In this document: positions 44,833 through 54,275 of the stretch, piece by piece
Position numbering within the stretch: position 1 is the first letter of the stretch
Layout of the letters: each line of letters starts with the position of its first letter
Assembly: GCA_025965895.1 (NCBI GenBank)
Contig: JAOPWC010000096.1
Span: 1-64,000 of the forward strand
Reading direction: 5' to 3'
DNA: 64,000 bases
DNA from: Mycobacterium sp.
Lineage (GTDB): Bacteria; Actinomycetota; Actinomycetes; Mycobacteriales; Mycobacteriaceae
Translations under genes and position numbers: made by a program
Notes under the pieces: model-generated
Told to the model about the DNA's origin: nothing
The model's database searches: none
Seen by the model: the letters and a program-made list of their open reading frames with translations, nothing else

Positions 44833-45993
44833 ATGGACGTGCCCTTGAGACGTGGGCAGTTGCTCTTTGAACAGCTTTCCACCTCCCTTACACGCCGGGG
44901 GCAGTCGCCCTATGTGCCGCCGGCGCGATTGGCGCGCGCCGTGGAATCGGTTCGCGCTGGGTTGCGCAAGGTCAGCCTGAAGCTGCTTCCGCCGCCGGCG
45001 GGGGTGCTGGATGTGGCATGGGGCTTCGCGGCCGCGCAGACGATCTACGCCGCGGCCCGGCTCGGCATCGCCGACGCACTCGCCGACGGGCCCCTGTCCG
45101 CGCCGGAGATCGCCGACCGGATCGGCGCTGATCGGGCCGCCACCCTGCGACTGCTGCGCGTGCTTGCCATGCAATCGATCTTTGCCGAACGCGCCGACGG
45201 CACCTATGAGATGACGTCGCTGGCAGCGCCATTGCGCAGCGACGGCCCGATGTCGGTGCGTCCGATGCTGCTCATGCTGAGCCACCCGTTCTATTGGGAG
45301 CACTATGGGCACCTGACAGATTCTGTCCGGGCCGGACAGACCAGCGTCGAGATGGTCCACGGAATTTCGCTGTTTGAATGCTTCGAAAAGGATCCGGAAT
45401 CGGCACAGCTGTTCGCCGACGCCATGGCATGCCTGACCAGATTGTCGATTCCGCCCATCCTGGCTGCCTATGATTTCTCACGCGCGAAGACGATTGTCGA
45501 CGTCGGAGGGGGCAACGGACAACTGCTTGCGGCGATTCTGGGCGCCGTGCCTAAGGCGCGCGGAGTGCTCCTCGAGCAGCAGGCGGTTCAGACCCAGGCT
45601 CGCGAGCGGTTCGAGCAGGCCGGGCTGGCACGGCGGGCCGATATCGAGGTCGGCTCGTTCTTCGACACCGTCCCGAGGGTTGGCGACCTGTATCTGCTCA
45701 AGCACATCCTGCACGATTGGGACGACGAGCAAGCCAACGCGATCCTTTGCCGCGTTCGAGACGCTATGGCGCCTTCGGCGTCCCTGCTGCTCATCGAGTG
45801 CGTCATACCGTCCGGGAACAAGTTTCATTTCGGCAAGTTCTTGGATCTGGACATGATGATCTTCTCCGGCGGCAGGGAACGCACCGCCGACGAGTTCTCC
45901 GATCTGCTGGCAAAGACGGGGTTCACGCTACGACGCATCATTCCCACGGTGATGCATCTGTCGATCATCGAAGCCTCGGTGGCCACGGGTTGA
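44833..45993 (+). CDS. SAM-dependent O-methyltransferase
   Basis: 386 residues. A dimerisation winged-helix region (about 50-130; AARLGIADALADGPLSAPEI) precedes the methyltransferase domain, with motif I VDVGGGNGQLL and the conserved LYLLKHILHDWDDEQANAIL. This is the plant/bacterial-type small-molecule O-methyltransferase family (polyketides, phenolics). ATG 44833 lacks a strong ribosome site, and the true start may be slightly further in. The substrate is unknown. Confidence 0.88.
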   Translation: MDVPLRRGQLLFEQLSTSLTRRGQSPYVPPARLARAVESVRAGLRKVSLKLLPPPAGVLDVAWGFAAAQTIYAAARLGIADALADGPLSAPEIADRIGADRAATLRLLRVLAMQSIFAERADGTYEMTSLAAPLRSDGPMSVRPMLLMLSHPFYWEHYGHLTDSVRAGQTSVEMVHGISLFECFEKDPESAQLFADAMACLTRLSIPPILAAYDFSRAKTIVDVGGGNGQLLAAILGAVPKARGVLLEQQAVQTQARERFEQAGLARRADIEVGSFFDTVPRVGDLYLLKHILHDWDDEQANAILCRVRDAMAPSASLLLIECVIPSGNKFHFGKFLDLDMMIFSGGRERTADEFSDLLAKTGFTLRRIIPTVMHLSIIEASVATG

Positions 45994-46121
45994 CCCGGTC
46001 ATCACCGCTCGTCTCAGGCTGCGAGGATCACCATTGCTCGGGCGCAGCGACCAAGCTGGGCATCAAATCAGCCGTGCCGCGGGCGGTCTCGGTGAGCCGA
46101 TGACTGTGAGGTCGCCTTGAC

Positions 46122-48428
46122 GTGTTCAGATCTGTTGCGCGGTTAGCCCTTCGATCGCCGGCAGGCGTCGTCGCGTGTGCAGCATTGGTGTTGATTGGTG
46201 CGGCCGCGTTCGGAATACCGGTGGCCGGCAAGTTGACCGCCGGAGGCTTCCTCCCTCCAGATTCCGAGTCAGCCTGGGCGTCACGGGTGTTGGCGGAGAC
46301 ATTTCACCGTGGCGACATGCAGCTGTGGGTCACCGTGACCTCGGGTGGCGGGGCCATCGGCAGCGCCGGTGCCGCGGTCGGCACAGACATCGCCGGGCGG
46401 CTTGAACAATCGCCCTACGTCACCGATGTCACCTCGCCCTGGACCGCACCGCCGGGGACTGCGCAGGAATTGATCAGCCGCGACGGCAAGACCGGTCTGA
46501 TCGTCGCCGGTGTGAAGGGTGGCGAGAACAGCGCGCCGAAGTATGCCCGGTCGTTGGTGCACGACTTTGCGCACAGTCGCGACGGCGTAGACGTCCGCGC
46601 GGGTGGCATGTCGATGACCTACGCCCAGATCAACTCTCAGACCACCAGCGACCTGCTGCTAATGGAGTCGCTCTCCATCCCACTGAGTTTTTTCGTCCTG
46701 GTATGGGTTTTCGGCGGCCTGGTGGCGGCGGCTCTGCCCGTAGCGGTCGGCGTGCTGGCGATCGCGGGCACCATGGCTGTGCTGCGACTGATCGCGTTCT
46801 GGACAGACGTCTCGATATTCGCCCTCAACCTGGCCATCGCGATGGGTCTGGCGCTGGCGATCGACTACACGCTGTTGATCATCAGCCGCTACCGCGAGGA
46901 ACTCGACGGCGGCCACAACGTCAAGGGAGCCCTGCTCAACACGCTTCCGACCGCCGGGCGCACCGTGGTGTTCTCCGCTGTGACGGTGGGGTTGTCGATG
47001 GGTGTCATGGCGATCTTTCCCCAGCCCTTTTTGAAGTCATTCGCCTATGCCGGAGTCGCGGTCGTTTTCTTCGCGGCGAGCGCGGCGGTGCTCGTGACCC
47101 CTGCGCTCATCGTCGTGCTCGCGGCGAATCGAGGACGTCACCAACTCCCGCACCGCTTCACCGTGCGCGCCGACCGGCTCGATACGCTGAACGTTCGACA
47201 GTTGATCCGGCGGTTGCTTCGTCGGCCGGAGCCGTCGAGAACATTGGCGCAGCAATCGTTTTGGTACAACGTCGCGAAAATCGTGATGCGCCACGCGGTC
47301 GTGATAACCCTTATCGGCACGGCCTTTCTGGTTTTGCCCGGTGTTCCGTTTCTCGGCATCAGGTGGGGGCTTCCCGATGACCGCGTGTTGCCGCCCTCGA
47401 CGTCGGCACGCCAGGTGGGCGATGAACTGCGAAACGACTTCGCCAGCGACTTGACAAATGCGGTCACTGTCGTCGTTCCCGATATCGGGGGACTGGCGCC
47501 CGACGAGCTGGAGAAGTTCGCGGCGCAGCTGTCTTTGGCCGTCGACGTGTCCGGTGTGTCCGCCCCCGGAGGCACGTATGCGGATGGGACATCGGTCGGC
47601 CCAGCGTCGGCGCCCACCGGAGTGGCCGACGACAGCGCGTATCTGACCGTCGCAAGTACGGCACCGTTGTTCAGCGGGCGGTCAACGGCTCAGCTGAACG
47701 AGTTACACGCGATCGCCGGTCCGCAAGGCAGACGGTTTGAGCTCACGGGGGCAGCCGAGCAAAACCAAGACGGCGTCCACGCCGTCACCACGCGCCTGCC
47801 CCTGGGGCTGTCACTGATCGCGGTCATCACGTTCGTACTTCTGTTCCTGTTGACGGGCAGCGTGGTGTTGCCCGTCAAGGCCCTCATTCTCAACGTATTG
47901 TCGCTGACCGCTGCATTCGGCGCGCTGGTGTGGATCTTCCAGGACGGCCACGTGGGCGGGCTGGGGACAACTGCCACCGGAACGCTCAACGTTGCCATGC
48001 CAGTGCTGCTGTTCTGCATAGCCTTCGGCCTGTCGATGGACTACGAGGTGTTCCTCATCGCCCGGATTCGCGAATACTGGCTGGCGTCAGAACACACTGC
48101 GGCCGCCAATGACGAGAGCGTGGCACTGGGTCTGGCCCGCACCGGCCGCGTCATCACGGCAGCGGCGTTGATCATGTCGATATCGTTTGCCGCGCTGGCC
48201 GCCGCACAAGTGGCGTTCATGAGGATGTTCGGCTTCGGGCTCACCCTCGCCGTTCTCGTCGACGCCACACTGGTGCGGATGATCCTGGTGCCTGCGCTGA
48301 TGCACATCATGGCCCAGTACAACTGGTGGGCGCCGAGGACGCTGGCCGGGTTGCACGCTCGCTTCGGGATCAGCGAGGAGCCACGCACCAGGGAGCCCAC
48401 AGCGCGTGTTCACCGCGCTGTGGGCTGA
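46122..48428 (+). CDS. MmpL-like RND transporter
   Basis: 768 residues with two RND halves. TM1 (AGVVACAALVLIGAAAFGI) is followed by an extracytoplasmic domain and a helix cluster with IAMGLALAIDYTLLIISRYRE; the second half repeats the pattern with IAFGLSMDYEVFLIARIREY and MLVDATLVRM-like sequence at the end. The Asp-Tyr pairs in both halves are the proton-relay signature. MmpL proteins export lipids or siderophores; the cargo here is unknown and no MmpS gene is adjacent. GTG 46122 is the start. Confidence 0.9.
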   Translation: MFRSVARLALRSPAGVVACAALVLIGAAAFGIPVAGKLTAGGFLPPDSESAWASRVLAETFHRGDMQLWVTVTSGGGAIGSAGAAVGTDIAGRLEQSPYVTDVTSPWTAPPGTAQELISRDGKTGLIVAGVKGGENSAPKYARSLVHDFAHSRDGVDVRAGGMSMTYAQINSQTTSDLLLMESLSIPLSFFVLVWVFGGLVAAALPVAVGVLAIAGTMAVLRLIAFWTDVSIFALNLAIAMGLALAIDYTLLIISRYREELDGGHNVKGALLNTLPTAGRTVVFSAVTVGLSMGVMAIFPQPFLKSFAYAGVAVVFFAASAAVLVTPALIVVLAANRGRHQLPHRFTVRADRLDTLNVRQLIRRLLRRPEPSRTLAQQSFWYNVAKIVMRHAVVITLIGTAFLVLPGVPFLGIRWGLPDDRVLPPSTSARQVGDELRNDFASDLTNAVTVVVPDIGGLAPDELEKFAAQLSLAVDVSGVSAPGGTYADGTSVGPASAPTGVADDSAYLTVASTAPLFSGRSTAQLNELHAIAGPQGRRFELTGAAEQNQDGVHAVTTRLPLGLSLIAVITFVLLFLLTGSVVLPVKALILNVLSLTAAFGALVWIFQDGHVGGLGTTATGTLNVAMPVLLFCIAFGLSMDYEVFLIARIREYWLASEHTAAANDESVALGLARTGRVITAAALIMSISFAALAAAQVAFMRMFGFGLTLAVLVDATLVRMILVPALMHIMAQYNWWAPRTLAGLHARFGISEEPRTREPTARVHRAVG

Positions 48429-48484
48429 CGGGCCGTCGGAATTCCCCGCGGGTCGGCGCAACGACGCTCACGTCATGTAACACA

Positions 48485-48518
48485 ATGTCGTTGGAACACG
48501 ACGATGTCGTTGGAACGC
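48485..48518. repeat. Tandem direct repeat ATGTCGTTGGAACrC
   Basis: ATGTCGTTGGAACAC at 48485-48499 recurs as ATGTCGTTGGAACGC at 48504-48518, 19 bp later, so the copies are out of frame with each other. They sit at the very start of the esterase frame; if they are regulator sites the true start must lie downstream, for example ATG 48665. Confidence 0.45.
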
Positions 48519-50071
48519 AGTGGGACGGATCGCATGACGTCGCTTGGAATCGGGACGAAACCCCGGGTCGGCTCGACGTGACAGCGTCGTCGACCAGGCT
48601 CGCGGCCACGCTGTCGGCGGACGGGGCCGAACCCTTACGCCATCACATCGCGCAGATCTCGCTGATGCATGGCTGGGTACCGTTGGCGGTGCAGGTGATC
48701 GCCGCGGTGGTGCTCGCCTGCGGGGTCGGCTGGCGGTCACGCGGCTGGCGCCTTCGGTGGCTGCCGCTGACGGCGCTCGTCGCGGTGGTGCTGGCAGTCG
48801 CGGCGCACTCCTACATCGGGTCGCTGGGTGTGGCCGGCGCTCCGGCCCCCCGGGCGTTGTGGACGTGGATCGGGCTGACGGGACTGGCGCTCGGCGTTCT
48901 GGTGGTGGGTTGGCGCAGCGCGTCGTGGGGGCGGCGCGGCGTGTCGGTGGTGGCGGTTCCGCTGTGTGCGCTCAGCTGCGCCCTGGCGCTCAACGTGTGG
49001 GTCGGCTATTTCCCGACGGTGCACACGGCATGGAGCCAGCTGACCGCGCGCCCGCTGCCCGACCAGATCGACCGCGCCGTGGTTACCACGATGCAGCGCA
49101 CGCGTGCACAGCCGCCGCGCGGCACCGTGGTGTCGGTGAGTATCAGCGCCGAGGCGTCGAAGTTCAAACACCGCGACGAACTGGTGTACCTGCCGCCCGC
49201 GTGGTTCGCCAGCGACCCGCCACCTCGGCTGCCGGTCGTGATGATGGTCGGCGCCGAGTTCAACACTCCCGCCGACTGGCTACGTGCCGGCAACGCGGTG
49301 ACCGAAGTCGACCGCTTCGCGTCCGCACACGCCGGAAACGCCCCGGTGCTGGTGTTCGTCGACCCCAGCGGCGCGTTCAGCAACGACACCGAATGTGTCA
49401 ACGGCACCCGGGGCAACGCCGCCGACCATCTGACCAAAGATGTGCCGCCGTACATGATCGAAAACTTCGGTGTCAGCCCGGCCGCGGCCAACTGGGGCGT
49501 GGCCGGGTTTTCGTCGGGTGGCACCTGCGCGGTCGATCTGACCGTCATGCATCCGGAGAAGTTCAGCGCCTTCGTCGACATCGCCGGGGATCTGAGCCCC
49601 AATGCCGGTACCAGAGCGCAGACCATCGCCCGGCTGTTCGGCGGCAGCGCCCCCGCGTGGGCTGCATACGACCCGGCAACGGTGATCAGCAGACATGGTC
49701 GCTATACCGCGGTTTCGGGGTGGTTCGTCGTTTCCGCCGCCCCGCAAAACCCACGCCGCAACGTGCCGGCGGGTGCCGACGGCACTCTCGGCGCCGGCGG
49801 CCGCGACCCTGTCGGTACGGCCGAAGCTCTGACCGCCGACTCGCTGTGCGAGCTGGGCAGCGCGCACGGTATCGCATGTGCGGTGGTGGCCGAGCCGGGC
49901 AAACACGACTGGCCCTTCGCGGCGCAGGCTTTCGCCGCGGCCCTGCCATGGCTGGCCGGGCACCTGGGCACTCCGGGAGTGGCTGTACTTCCGCTGCCGG
50001 CGCCGTCTTCTGCTGTGGTCTCGCCCGCTCAACCACGCCCGGCGCTGCGCACGGAGGCCGCCGGAAAGTAG
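48485..50071 (+). CDS. Membrane-anchored esterase, antigen-85-like alpha/beta hydrolase
   Basis: Up to 528 residues. Four hydrophobic helices in the first third (from HGWVPLAVQVIAAVVLACG) anchor the protein; the C-terminal half is an esterase domain with the nucleophile elbow VAGFSSGGTCAVDL and the catalytic His in GKHDWPF. VLVFVDPSGAFSNDTECV is also typical of the esterase-D/Ag85-like family. The start is uncertain: ATG 48485 lies on a direct repeat, while ATG 48665 (MHGWVPL) starts right at the first helix and fits homologues better. The enzyme faces outward; its substrate is unknown. Confidence 0.82.
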   Translation: MSLEHDDVVGTQWDGSHDVAWNRDETPGRLDVTASSTRLAATLSADGAEPLRHHIAQISLMHGWVPLAVQVIAAVVLACGVGWRSRGWRLRWLPLTALVAVVLAVAAHSYIGSLGVAGAPAPRALWTWIGLTGLALGVLVVGWRSASWGRRGVSVVAVPLCALSCALALNVWVGYFPTVHTAWSQLTARPLPDQIDRAVVTTMQRTRAQPPRGTVVSVSISAEASKFKHRDELVYLPPAWFASDPPPRLPVVMMVGAEFNTPADWLRAGNAVTEVDRFASAHAGNAPVLVFVDPSGAFSNDTECVNGTRGNAADHLTKDVPPYMIENFGVSPAAANWGVAGFSSGGTCAVDLTVMHPEKFSAFVDIAGDLSPNAGTRAQTIARLFGGSAPAWAAYDPATVISRHGRYTAVSGWFVVSAAPQNPRRNVPAGADGTLGAGGRDPVGTAEALTADSLCELGSAHGIACAVVAEPGKHDWPFAAQAFAAALPWLAGHLGTPGVAVLPLPAPSSAVVSPAQPRPALRTEAAGK

Positions 50072-50204
50072 AGTTCGTCAGCGGCCACGGACGAATCGCC
50101 GGAAACCCTCCATCGACGCGCCCGTGTCAGATGACGTTAGTGGGCAACCGGATTGCCAAAAGCGCACCAGCTTTTCAGTGCCGGAATGGATGCGCGCACG
50201 CCGC

Positions 50205-50798
50205 CTAACTCGCCGCCCGGAGCTTGTGCATGCTGTAGTCCACCAGCTCCAGCATCGCCCCCTGAATCGTGTGGTGAAGGGTGTCGACATACCGCTGATG
50301 TTCTTCGGCGATGCCGTCGTCGGATCCCGAGAGGACCGCTTCAAACGCCTCGAGTTCATGGTCTGCTGCCGTCATGATCCGACGTACCGGATCGGCGACG
50401 TCCTCGTCGTCACTGAGCATCACGACGGCGACGGCGTGACCGTAAATTCGCCGATAGATCACCGAAAGTTCATTCGCCACCAGGGCTTTGCCGCTCATCT
50501 CGACGGGGCGTGTCGACGAGGCGGGGTTGGCCATCTTGGCAGCGCGCTCGGTGATCCGACTGATGATGATGTCGCTCCGCGATGGGCGCGCGCTCAGTGC
50601 GGTCGTCAGGTCGATGATCTCGGCTCTGAGCTTGTCGGTGTGTGCGGCCGCTCGCCTCTTCTCAAACTCGTTGGCGGCCTGCCGCAAAGTCCTCGTGGTG
50701 TACCACATACCCGCAACTACCGCGATCACTGCGAGCACCGCCATCACGAGACTTCCCCATTCAGCCGCGTACTGCCACGCGCCGGCCGTGATGCCCAT
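50205..50798 (-). CDS. Hypothetical protein with N-terminal membrane anchor and coiled coil
   Basis: 197 residues from ATG 50798. One membrane helix (WGSLVMAVLAVIAVVAGMWY) is followed by a charged, probably coiled-coil region (TLRQAANEFEKRRAAAHTDK). The rest is helical and acidic, ending LVDYSMHKLRAAS. The frame extends to 50990, but those residues are low-complexity and lack a matching ribosome site. No family recognised. Confidence 0.65.
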   Translation of the reverse strand: MGITAGAWQYAAEWGSLVMAVLAVIAVVAGMWYTTRTLRQAANEFEKRRAAAHTDKLRAEIIDLTTALSARPSRSDIIISRITERAAKMANPASSTRPVEMSGKALVANELSVIYRRIYGHAVAVVMLSDDEDVADPVRRIMTAADHELEAFEAVLSGSDDGIAEEHQRYVDTLHHTIQGAMLELVDYSMHKLRAAS

Positions 50799-51027
50799 GG
50801 GTGTGGACTCTAGACCCGGCTCGCCGTCGCCCGTCCACCACTCAGCCGCATGCGATCTCGCCCGCTCGCACGGCGGCCCAGTCGGCGCACCGGTAGCATT
50901 GACGCAACCCGCCGCGAGCGCTGCTGGATCTGCGAGTTGAGCGCGTTGTGAGCAGCCGACCTCTCTTGTGCGTGGGTAGTCCACGATCATCGTTGCGATG
51001 CGGTGGTCACCATGTCTGCGGTGCGCT

Positions 51028-51735
51028 ATGGATCATTCTGTGAACGGGGCCGCTATCTTCGCGCGAGCTGAGCCGCGAGTGGTGGCTGCGGTGACCGAAC
51101 GACTGCTCTCGGTCGGCTACCGTTCCGGCCAACTCATTTTTGCCGAGGGCCAACCGGGCGACCGGCTGTACATCGTCGCATCGGGAAAGATCGCGATTAC
51201 CCAGCGGTCACCGAGCGGACAGCAGAACCTGCAGGCCGTGCTCGGCCCGTTGGACATCTTCGGCGAATTGTCCGTGTTTGACCCGGGTCCGCGCACGTCA
51301 AGCGCGACTGCCCTGACCCTGGCGCAGGTGATGTCAATGGACCGGTCCGAGCTGCGGCATGTGATAGCCCATTACCCCGAGATCACCCAGCAGCTGTTGC
51401 GGATCCTTGCCCGGCGCCTGCGGCGCACCAGTGATCGCCACGCCGATCTGGTCTTCACCGACGTGCCCGGCAGGGTGGCCAAGCAGCTGCTGCAGCTGGC
51501 GCAGCAGTTCGGCAGCCAGCAGGACGGCGCGATGCGCGTGTCGCATGATCTGACCCAAGAGGAGATCGCCCAGCTCGTCGGCGCCGGCCGCGAAGCGGTC
51601 AATAAGGCGCTGACCGACTTCGCGCGCCGCGGGTGGATACACCTGGAAGCCAAAGCGGTGCTGATCGTCGACTCCACCCGCCTGATGCAGCGGGCGAGCT
51701 CGTCGATCCCGGGCCCTGACCGCACGTCAGCATGA
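51028..51735 (+). CDS. CRP/FNR-family transcriptional regulator
   Basis: 235 residues. A cyclic-nucleotide-binding beta roll (about 15-115; FAEGQPGDRLYIVASGKIAI, LDIFGELSVFDPGPRTSSAT) leads through the dimer helix to a helix-turn-helix (LTQEEIAQLVGAGREAVNKA, about residues 180-200). The phosphate-binding loop resembles that of cAMP-binding CRP, but the protein is distinct from the main mycobacterial CRP. ATG 51028 is preferred to the frame start at 50998. Targets are unknown. Confidence 0.9.
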   Translation: MDHSVNGAAIFARAEPRVVAAVTERLLSVGYRSGQLIFAEGQPGDRLYIVASGKIAITQRSPSGQQNLQAVLGPLDIFGELSVFDPGPRTSSATALTLAQVMSMDRSELRHVIAHYPEITQQLLRILARRLRRTSDRHADLVFTDVPGRVAKQLLQLAQQFGSQQDGAMRVSHDLTQEEIAQLVGAGREAVNKALTDFARRGWIHLEAKAVLIVDSTRLMQRASSSIPGPDRTSA

Positions 51736-51837
51736 CGTCACAGCGATCAGCCGTGCTATCGGAGTGTCTACTTCACAGTTGACCGGATCGCCCACTGCCG
51801 TGCGCTGATCGGTGGTGGTTGGACGCGAGCGGCGGAC

Positions 51838-52401
51838 CTAACCGCCGGGGCGCGGGACGAACGGCAGCCGGGGTGGAACCGTGACGGTCTGGGTGAGGGT
51901 GCTGGTGCTCGGCGCCGCCGGGGTACTGGCATCGGTACTCGGGGCGGTCGGAGTGCCGGTGTCGGTGCTCGGCGCGGCGGGAGTGCCGGTATCGGTCGCC
52001 GTCGGCGTATCTGTCACGGTGGACGTTTGCGGACCTTGCGTGATCACCGTGGTTCCGCCGCCACCTCTGCCCGGGTGTGTCGGTGGGGCGGCGGTACTGC
52101 TGGCCGGTGTCGTCGCGGTCGATGGTGTCGGCGTCGTCGTGCTGGTGTGTGACAACCCTGTCGCGAGCTTGACAACCCCGAAGATGAGCGCCGCGAGCAC
52201 CACTGCGCCCAGGGCACCGGCGGCGACCAGCGCCGGCCCGCCGCGATACCACGGCCTGCGTGGCGGCGGTTCGGGTGGTGGTGCGGGAGCGCCTGGGTAA
52301 TCGTCGGTGTGATCGCGGTACGGGGCCGCCTGCGTGGGCTCCTGCGAGTAGGCCCGGGCGGAATCGGAATAGTAGTCGGGGCGCTCGGGATAGTCGGACA
52401 T
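51838..52401 (-). CDS. Proline/threonine-rich single-pass membrane protein
   Basis: 187 residues from ATG 52401 (MSDYPERPDYY). An acidic, tyrosine-rich cytosolic N-terminus with a Pro run is followed by one helix (LVAAGALGAVVLAALIFGVV) and a long Thr/Ser/Pro/Ala-rich extracytoplasmic tail. The tail contains three ten-residue repeats of the TDTGTPAAPS type. The pattern is that of mycobacterial cell-envelope spacer proteins that are often O-mannosylated. The function is unknown. Confidence 0.7.
   Translation of the reverse strand: MSDYPERPDYYSDSARAYSQEPTQAAPYRDHTDDYPGAPAPPPEPPPRRPWYRGGPALVAAGALGAVVLAALIFGVVKLATGLSHTSTTTPTPSTATTPASSTAAPPTHPGRGGGGTTVITQGPQTSTVTDTPTATDTGTPAAPSTDTGTPTAPSTDASTPAAPSTSTLTQTVTVPPRLPFVPRPGG
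51907..51996 (-). repeat. Three 30-bp tandem coding repeats
   Basis: Within the Thr/Pro-rich tail, ten-codon units TDTGTPAAPS, TDTGTPTAPS and TDASTPAAPS follow one another. Copy number of such in-frame repeats can vary between strains, changing the tail length. Confidence 0.6.
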
Positions 52402-52411
52402 CGCGTTCGCA

Positions 52412-53027
52412 TTACCGCTTCGTCGCCGACCTAAACTTTTCGGTGGTTGGGCCCACGAGCGGTGAACTGCGGGGAGCCGGGACAACGCCGGCCAGCCGGG
52501 CGGCAATCCTCGCCAGTGCTGAGGTGAGCAGTGCCGCGCCGATCGTGTCGGTCATGTAGTGGTAACCGCATGCGATCAGGCCGAGCATGCCCGGAAGGCC
52601 GACCGCGACCGCCACGGTTCCCGCCCACCGTCGCCCGGCGCTCACCAACACCACCATCCCTATCACGGCTACCACGAGTGTCGTGTGGCCGCACGGATAC
52701 TCTAGGTAGTAGCCGTTGTGCCGCTGGATATTCGCTTCAGCGCCTCGTCGATCTTGAGCGCCACCCATGGGCTCCCCGCCACGACCGCCGCCGGCCGCCA
52801 TTGCCGGCGATACAGCTCGACCCCCACACAGGCCGCCAGCACGGGACCGAGCGGCCACAGTCGGTGAAGACCAGAAGCCAACTCGGTCGCTGGCCCAGCG
52901 CGTCTCGCGCCTCGTGCACGAAGGCGGCGCCGATCGGCGTCGATCCATTACCCACGGCCAGCCCCAGAAGCAGCATGGCCGACACCCCGACGGGCGGCCA
53001 CCATCGGATCACCCGCTCCGCGGTCAT
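52412..53027 (-). pseudogene. PAP2-family phosphatase gene with two frameshifts
   Basis: Three frames together read as one PAP2 membrane phosphatase. The N-terminus (ERVIRWWPPVGVSAMLLLGL, then WLLVFTD) ends in frame one; after a shift near 52860 the next frame gives PVLAACVGVELYRRQWRP and VALKIDEALKRI; after a second shift near 52730 the third frame gives QRHNGYYLEYPCGHTTLVVA and YHYMTDTIGAALL. The catalytic PSGH-type His is present as PCGH. Each piece is in the right order, so these are small indels, either real decay or sequencing errors. Confidence 0.65.
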
Positions 53028-53036
53028 CTCACCGAT

Positions 53037-54089
53037 TCAGTGAGTTGTGGACAAATTGACGGCGGCATGGGGATTGACCTTGCGTGACCCGGCGATTTGG
53101 CCGGTGTGCGCTTGGTCGTCCGATTCGTACGCGATGACCAGGCGCTGTTCGGGGCGTCGGGCTTCGCGCAGGACGGCTTCGGTGTAGTAGGACTTGTCGG
53201 CGTCGGTGAGCGGCGGCTGGATGAGGCTTCGGGGCCAGAGGTGTTTAGCCCTGACGGCGTCGGCTTCGAGGGCGTAGACGATGACGGTTGCCTGCAGCGC
53301 CAGCCACGCGAGCAGACCCAGCACCACGCCGAACAGGCCCGCGATGGCCTGGGCGTGGCGCAGCTGGTGGGCGACGATGACGCCGGCGGCGATCAACAGC
53401 AGCTGCCACGCCACCGCGCTGATCGCGGCGCCGCGCATCATCGAGCGCGTCGGCACCTGCGGGGAGGCGGCGACGCGGAAAAGGGCCAGGAAGAATCCGA
53501 ACCCCAACGTGATGCCGACCGCGAGATTGACCATGCGGGCAGGCAGGCCGCCGAAGCCCTCCGTGGTGGCGATCCCCGCCGCCGTGCTGGCCGCACCCGT
53601 CACCAGGACGATGAGCCCAAGGAGAAGCAGCAGCGCCAAAGTGCGCAGATCCTTGGTCGGGAAGCCGGGGCGGTTGACGCGCGGCACGGCCCAAATGGTG
53701 TTCAGCGTGTTCTGCAGCGCGTTGGCGAATCCGCGAGCGCCGAGGAAAGCACCGGCGATGCCGACCGTCAACCCGAGGACGGTGTTGCTGAAGGCTGCCA
53801 CTTCGAGTTGGTGGTGGATCTGGCCCCCGACGATTGGAAATTCGGCGAAGGCCGACTTGATGAGTTTGTGTTGCAGCTCTGGATATTTGCGCAGCGCGAT
53901 CCCGACGACGGTGGTGAGCACCAACAACAACGGAAACGTTGCGACGAAGCCGTAATAGGCCAGCAGAGACACCACATTACGAGCCTCGTCGTCGCTGAAC
54001 TTCTTGGCCACCGCAACCGGAAAAGCGATCGCCGAATGCCGCTGCTGCCAGCGGTCGACACACCGCACGGCGCGTTCGACGGGATTCAC
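53037..54089 (-). CDS. YihY/BrkB-family membrane protein
   Basis: 350 residues. Six hydrophobic helices, beginning NVVSLLAYYGFVATFPLLLV; GARGFANALQNTLNTIW is the family motif. The protein family is widespread in bacteria but has no agreed biochemical role (early links to RNase BN were wrong). The C-terminus is soluble and contains DADKSYYTEAVLREARRPEQ. ATG 54089 is the start. Confidence 0.88.
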   Translation of the reverse strand: MNPVERAVRCVDRWQQRHSAIAFPVAVAKKFSDDEARNVVSLLAYYGFVATFPLLLVLTTVVGIALRKYPELQHKLIKSAFAEFPIVGGQIHHQLEVAAFSNTVLGLTVGIAGAFLGARGFANALQNTLNTIWAVPRVNRPGFPTKDLRTLALLLLLGLIVLVTGAASTAAGIATTEGFGGLPARMVNLAVGITLGFGFFLALFRVAASPQVPTRSMMRGAAISAVAWQLLLIAAGVIVAHQLRHAQAIAGLFGVVLGLLAWLALQATVIVYALEADAVRAKHLWPRSLIQPPLTDADKSYYTEAVLREARRPEQRLVIAYESDDQAHTGQIAGSRKVNPHAAVNLSTTH

Positions 54090-54275
54090 ATCAGGAGTGT
54101 GGCAGCCGTGCCCGTTCCACGTGGCATTTCAGGCGGACGGGCGCGTCGGCGGCCGCATCTCCTCGAGCCGCCGCTGCCGTGTCCTGTGCCACGTAGGTCC
54201 ACCGATTATGTTGTAGGAGTGTCTGTCTCGCGGCGTTGCCCGACGGACGCGACGTTGACTGGCGCTGACGCCGGC

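Noticed and set aside
46099..46119. Six-codon upstream frame before the MmpL-like gene
   Set aside because: ATG ACT GTG AGG TCG CCT TGA is short and lacks a ribosome site; chance occurrence is likely.
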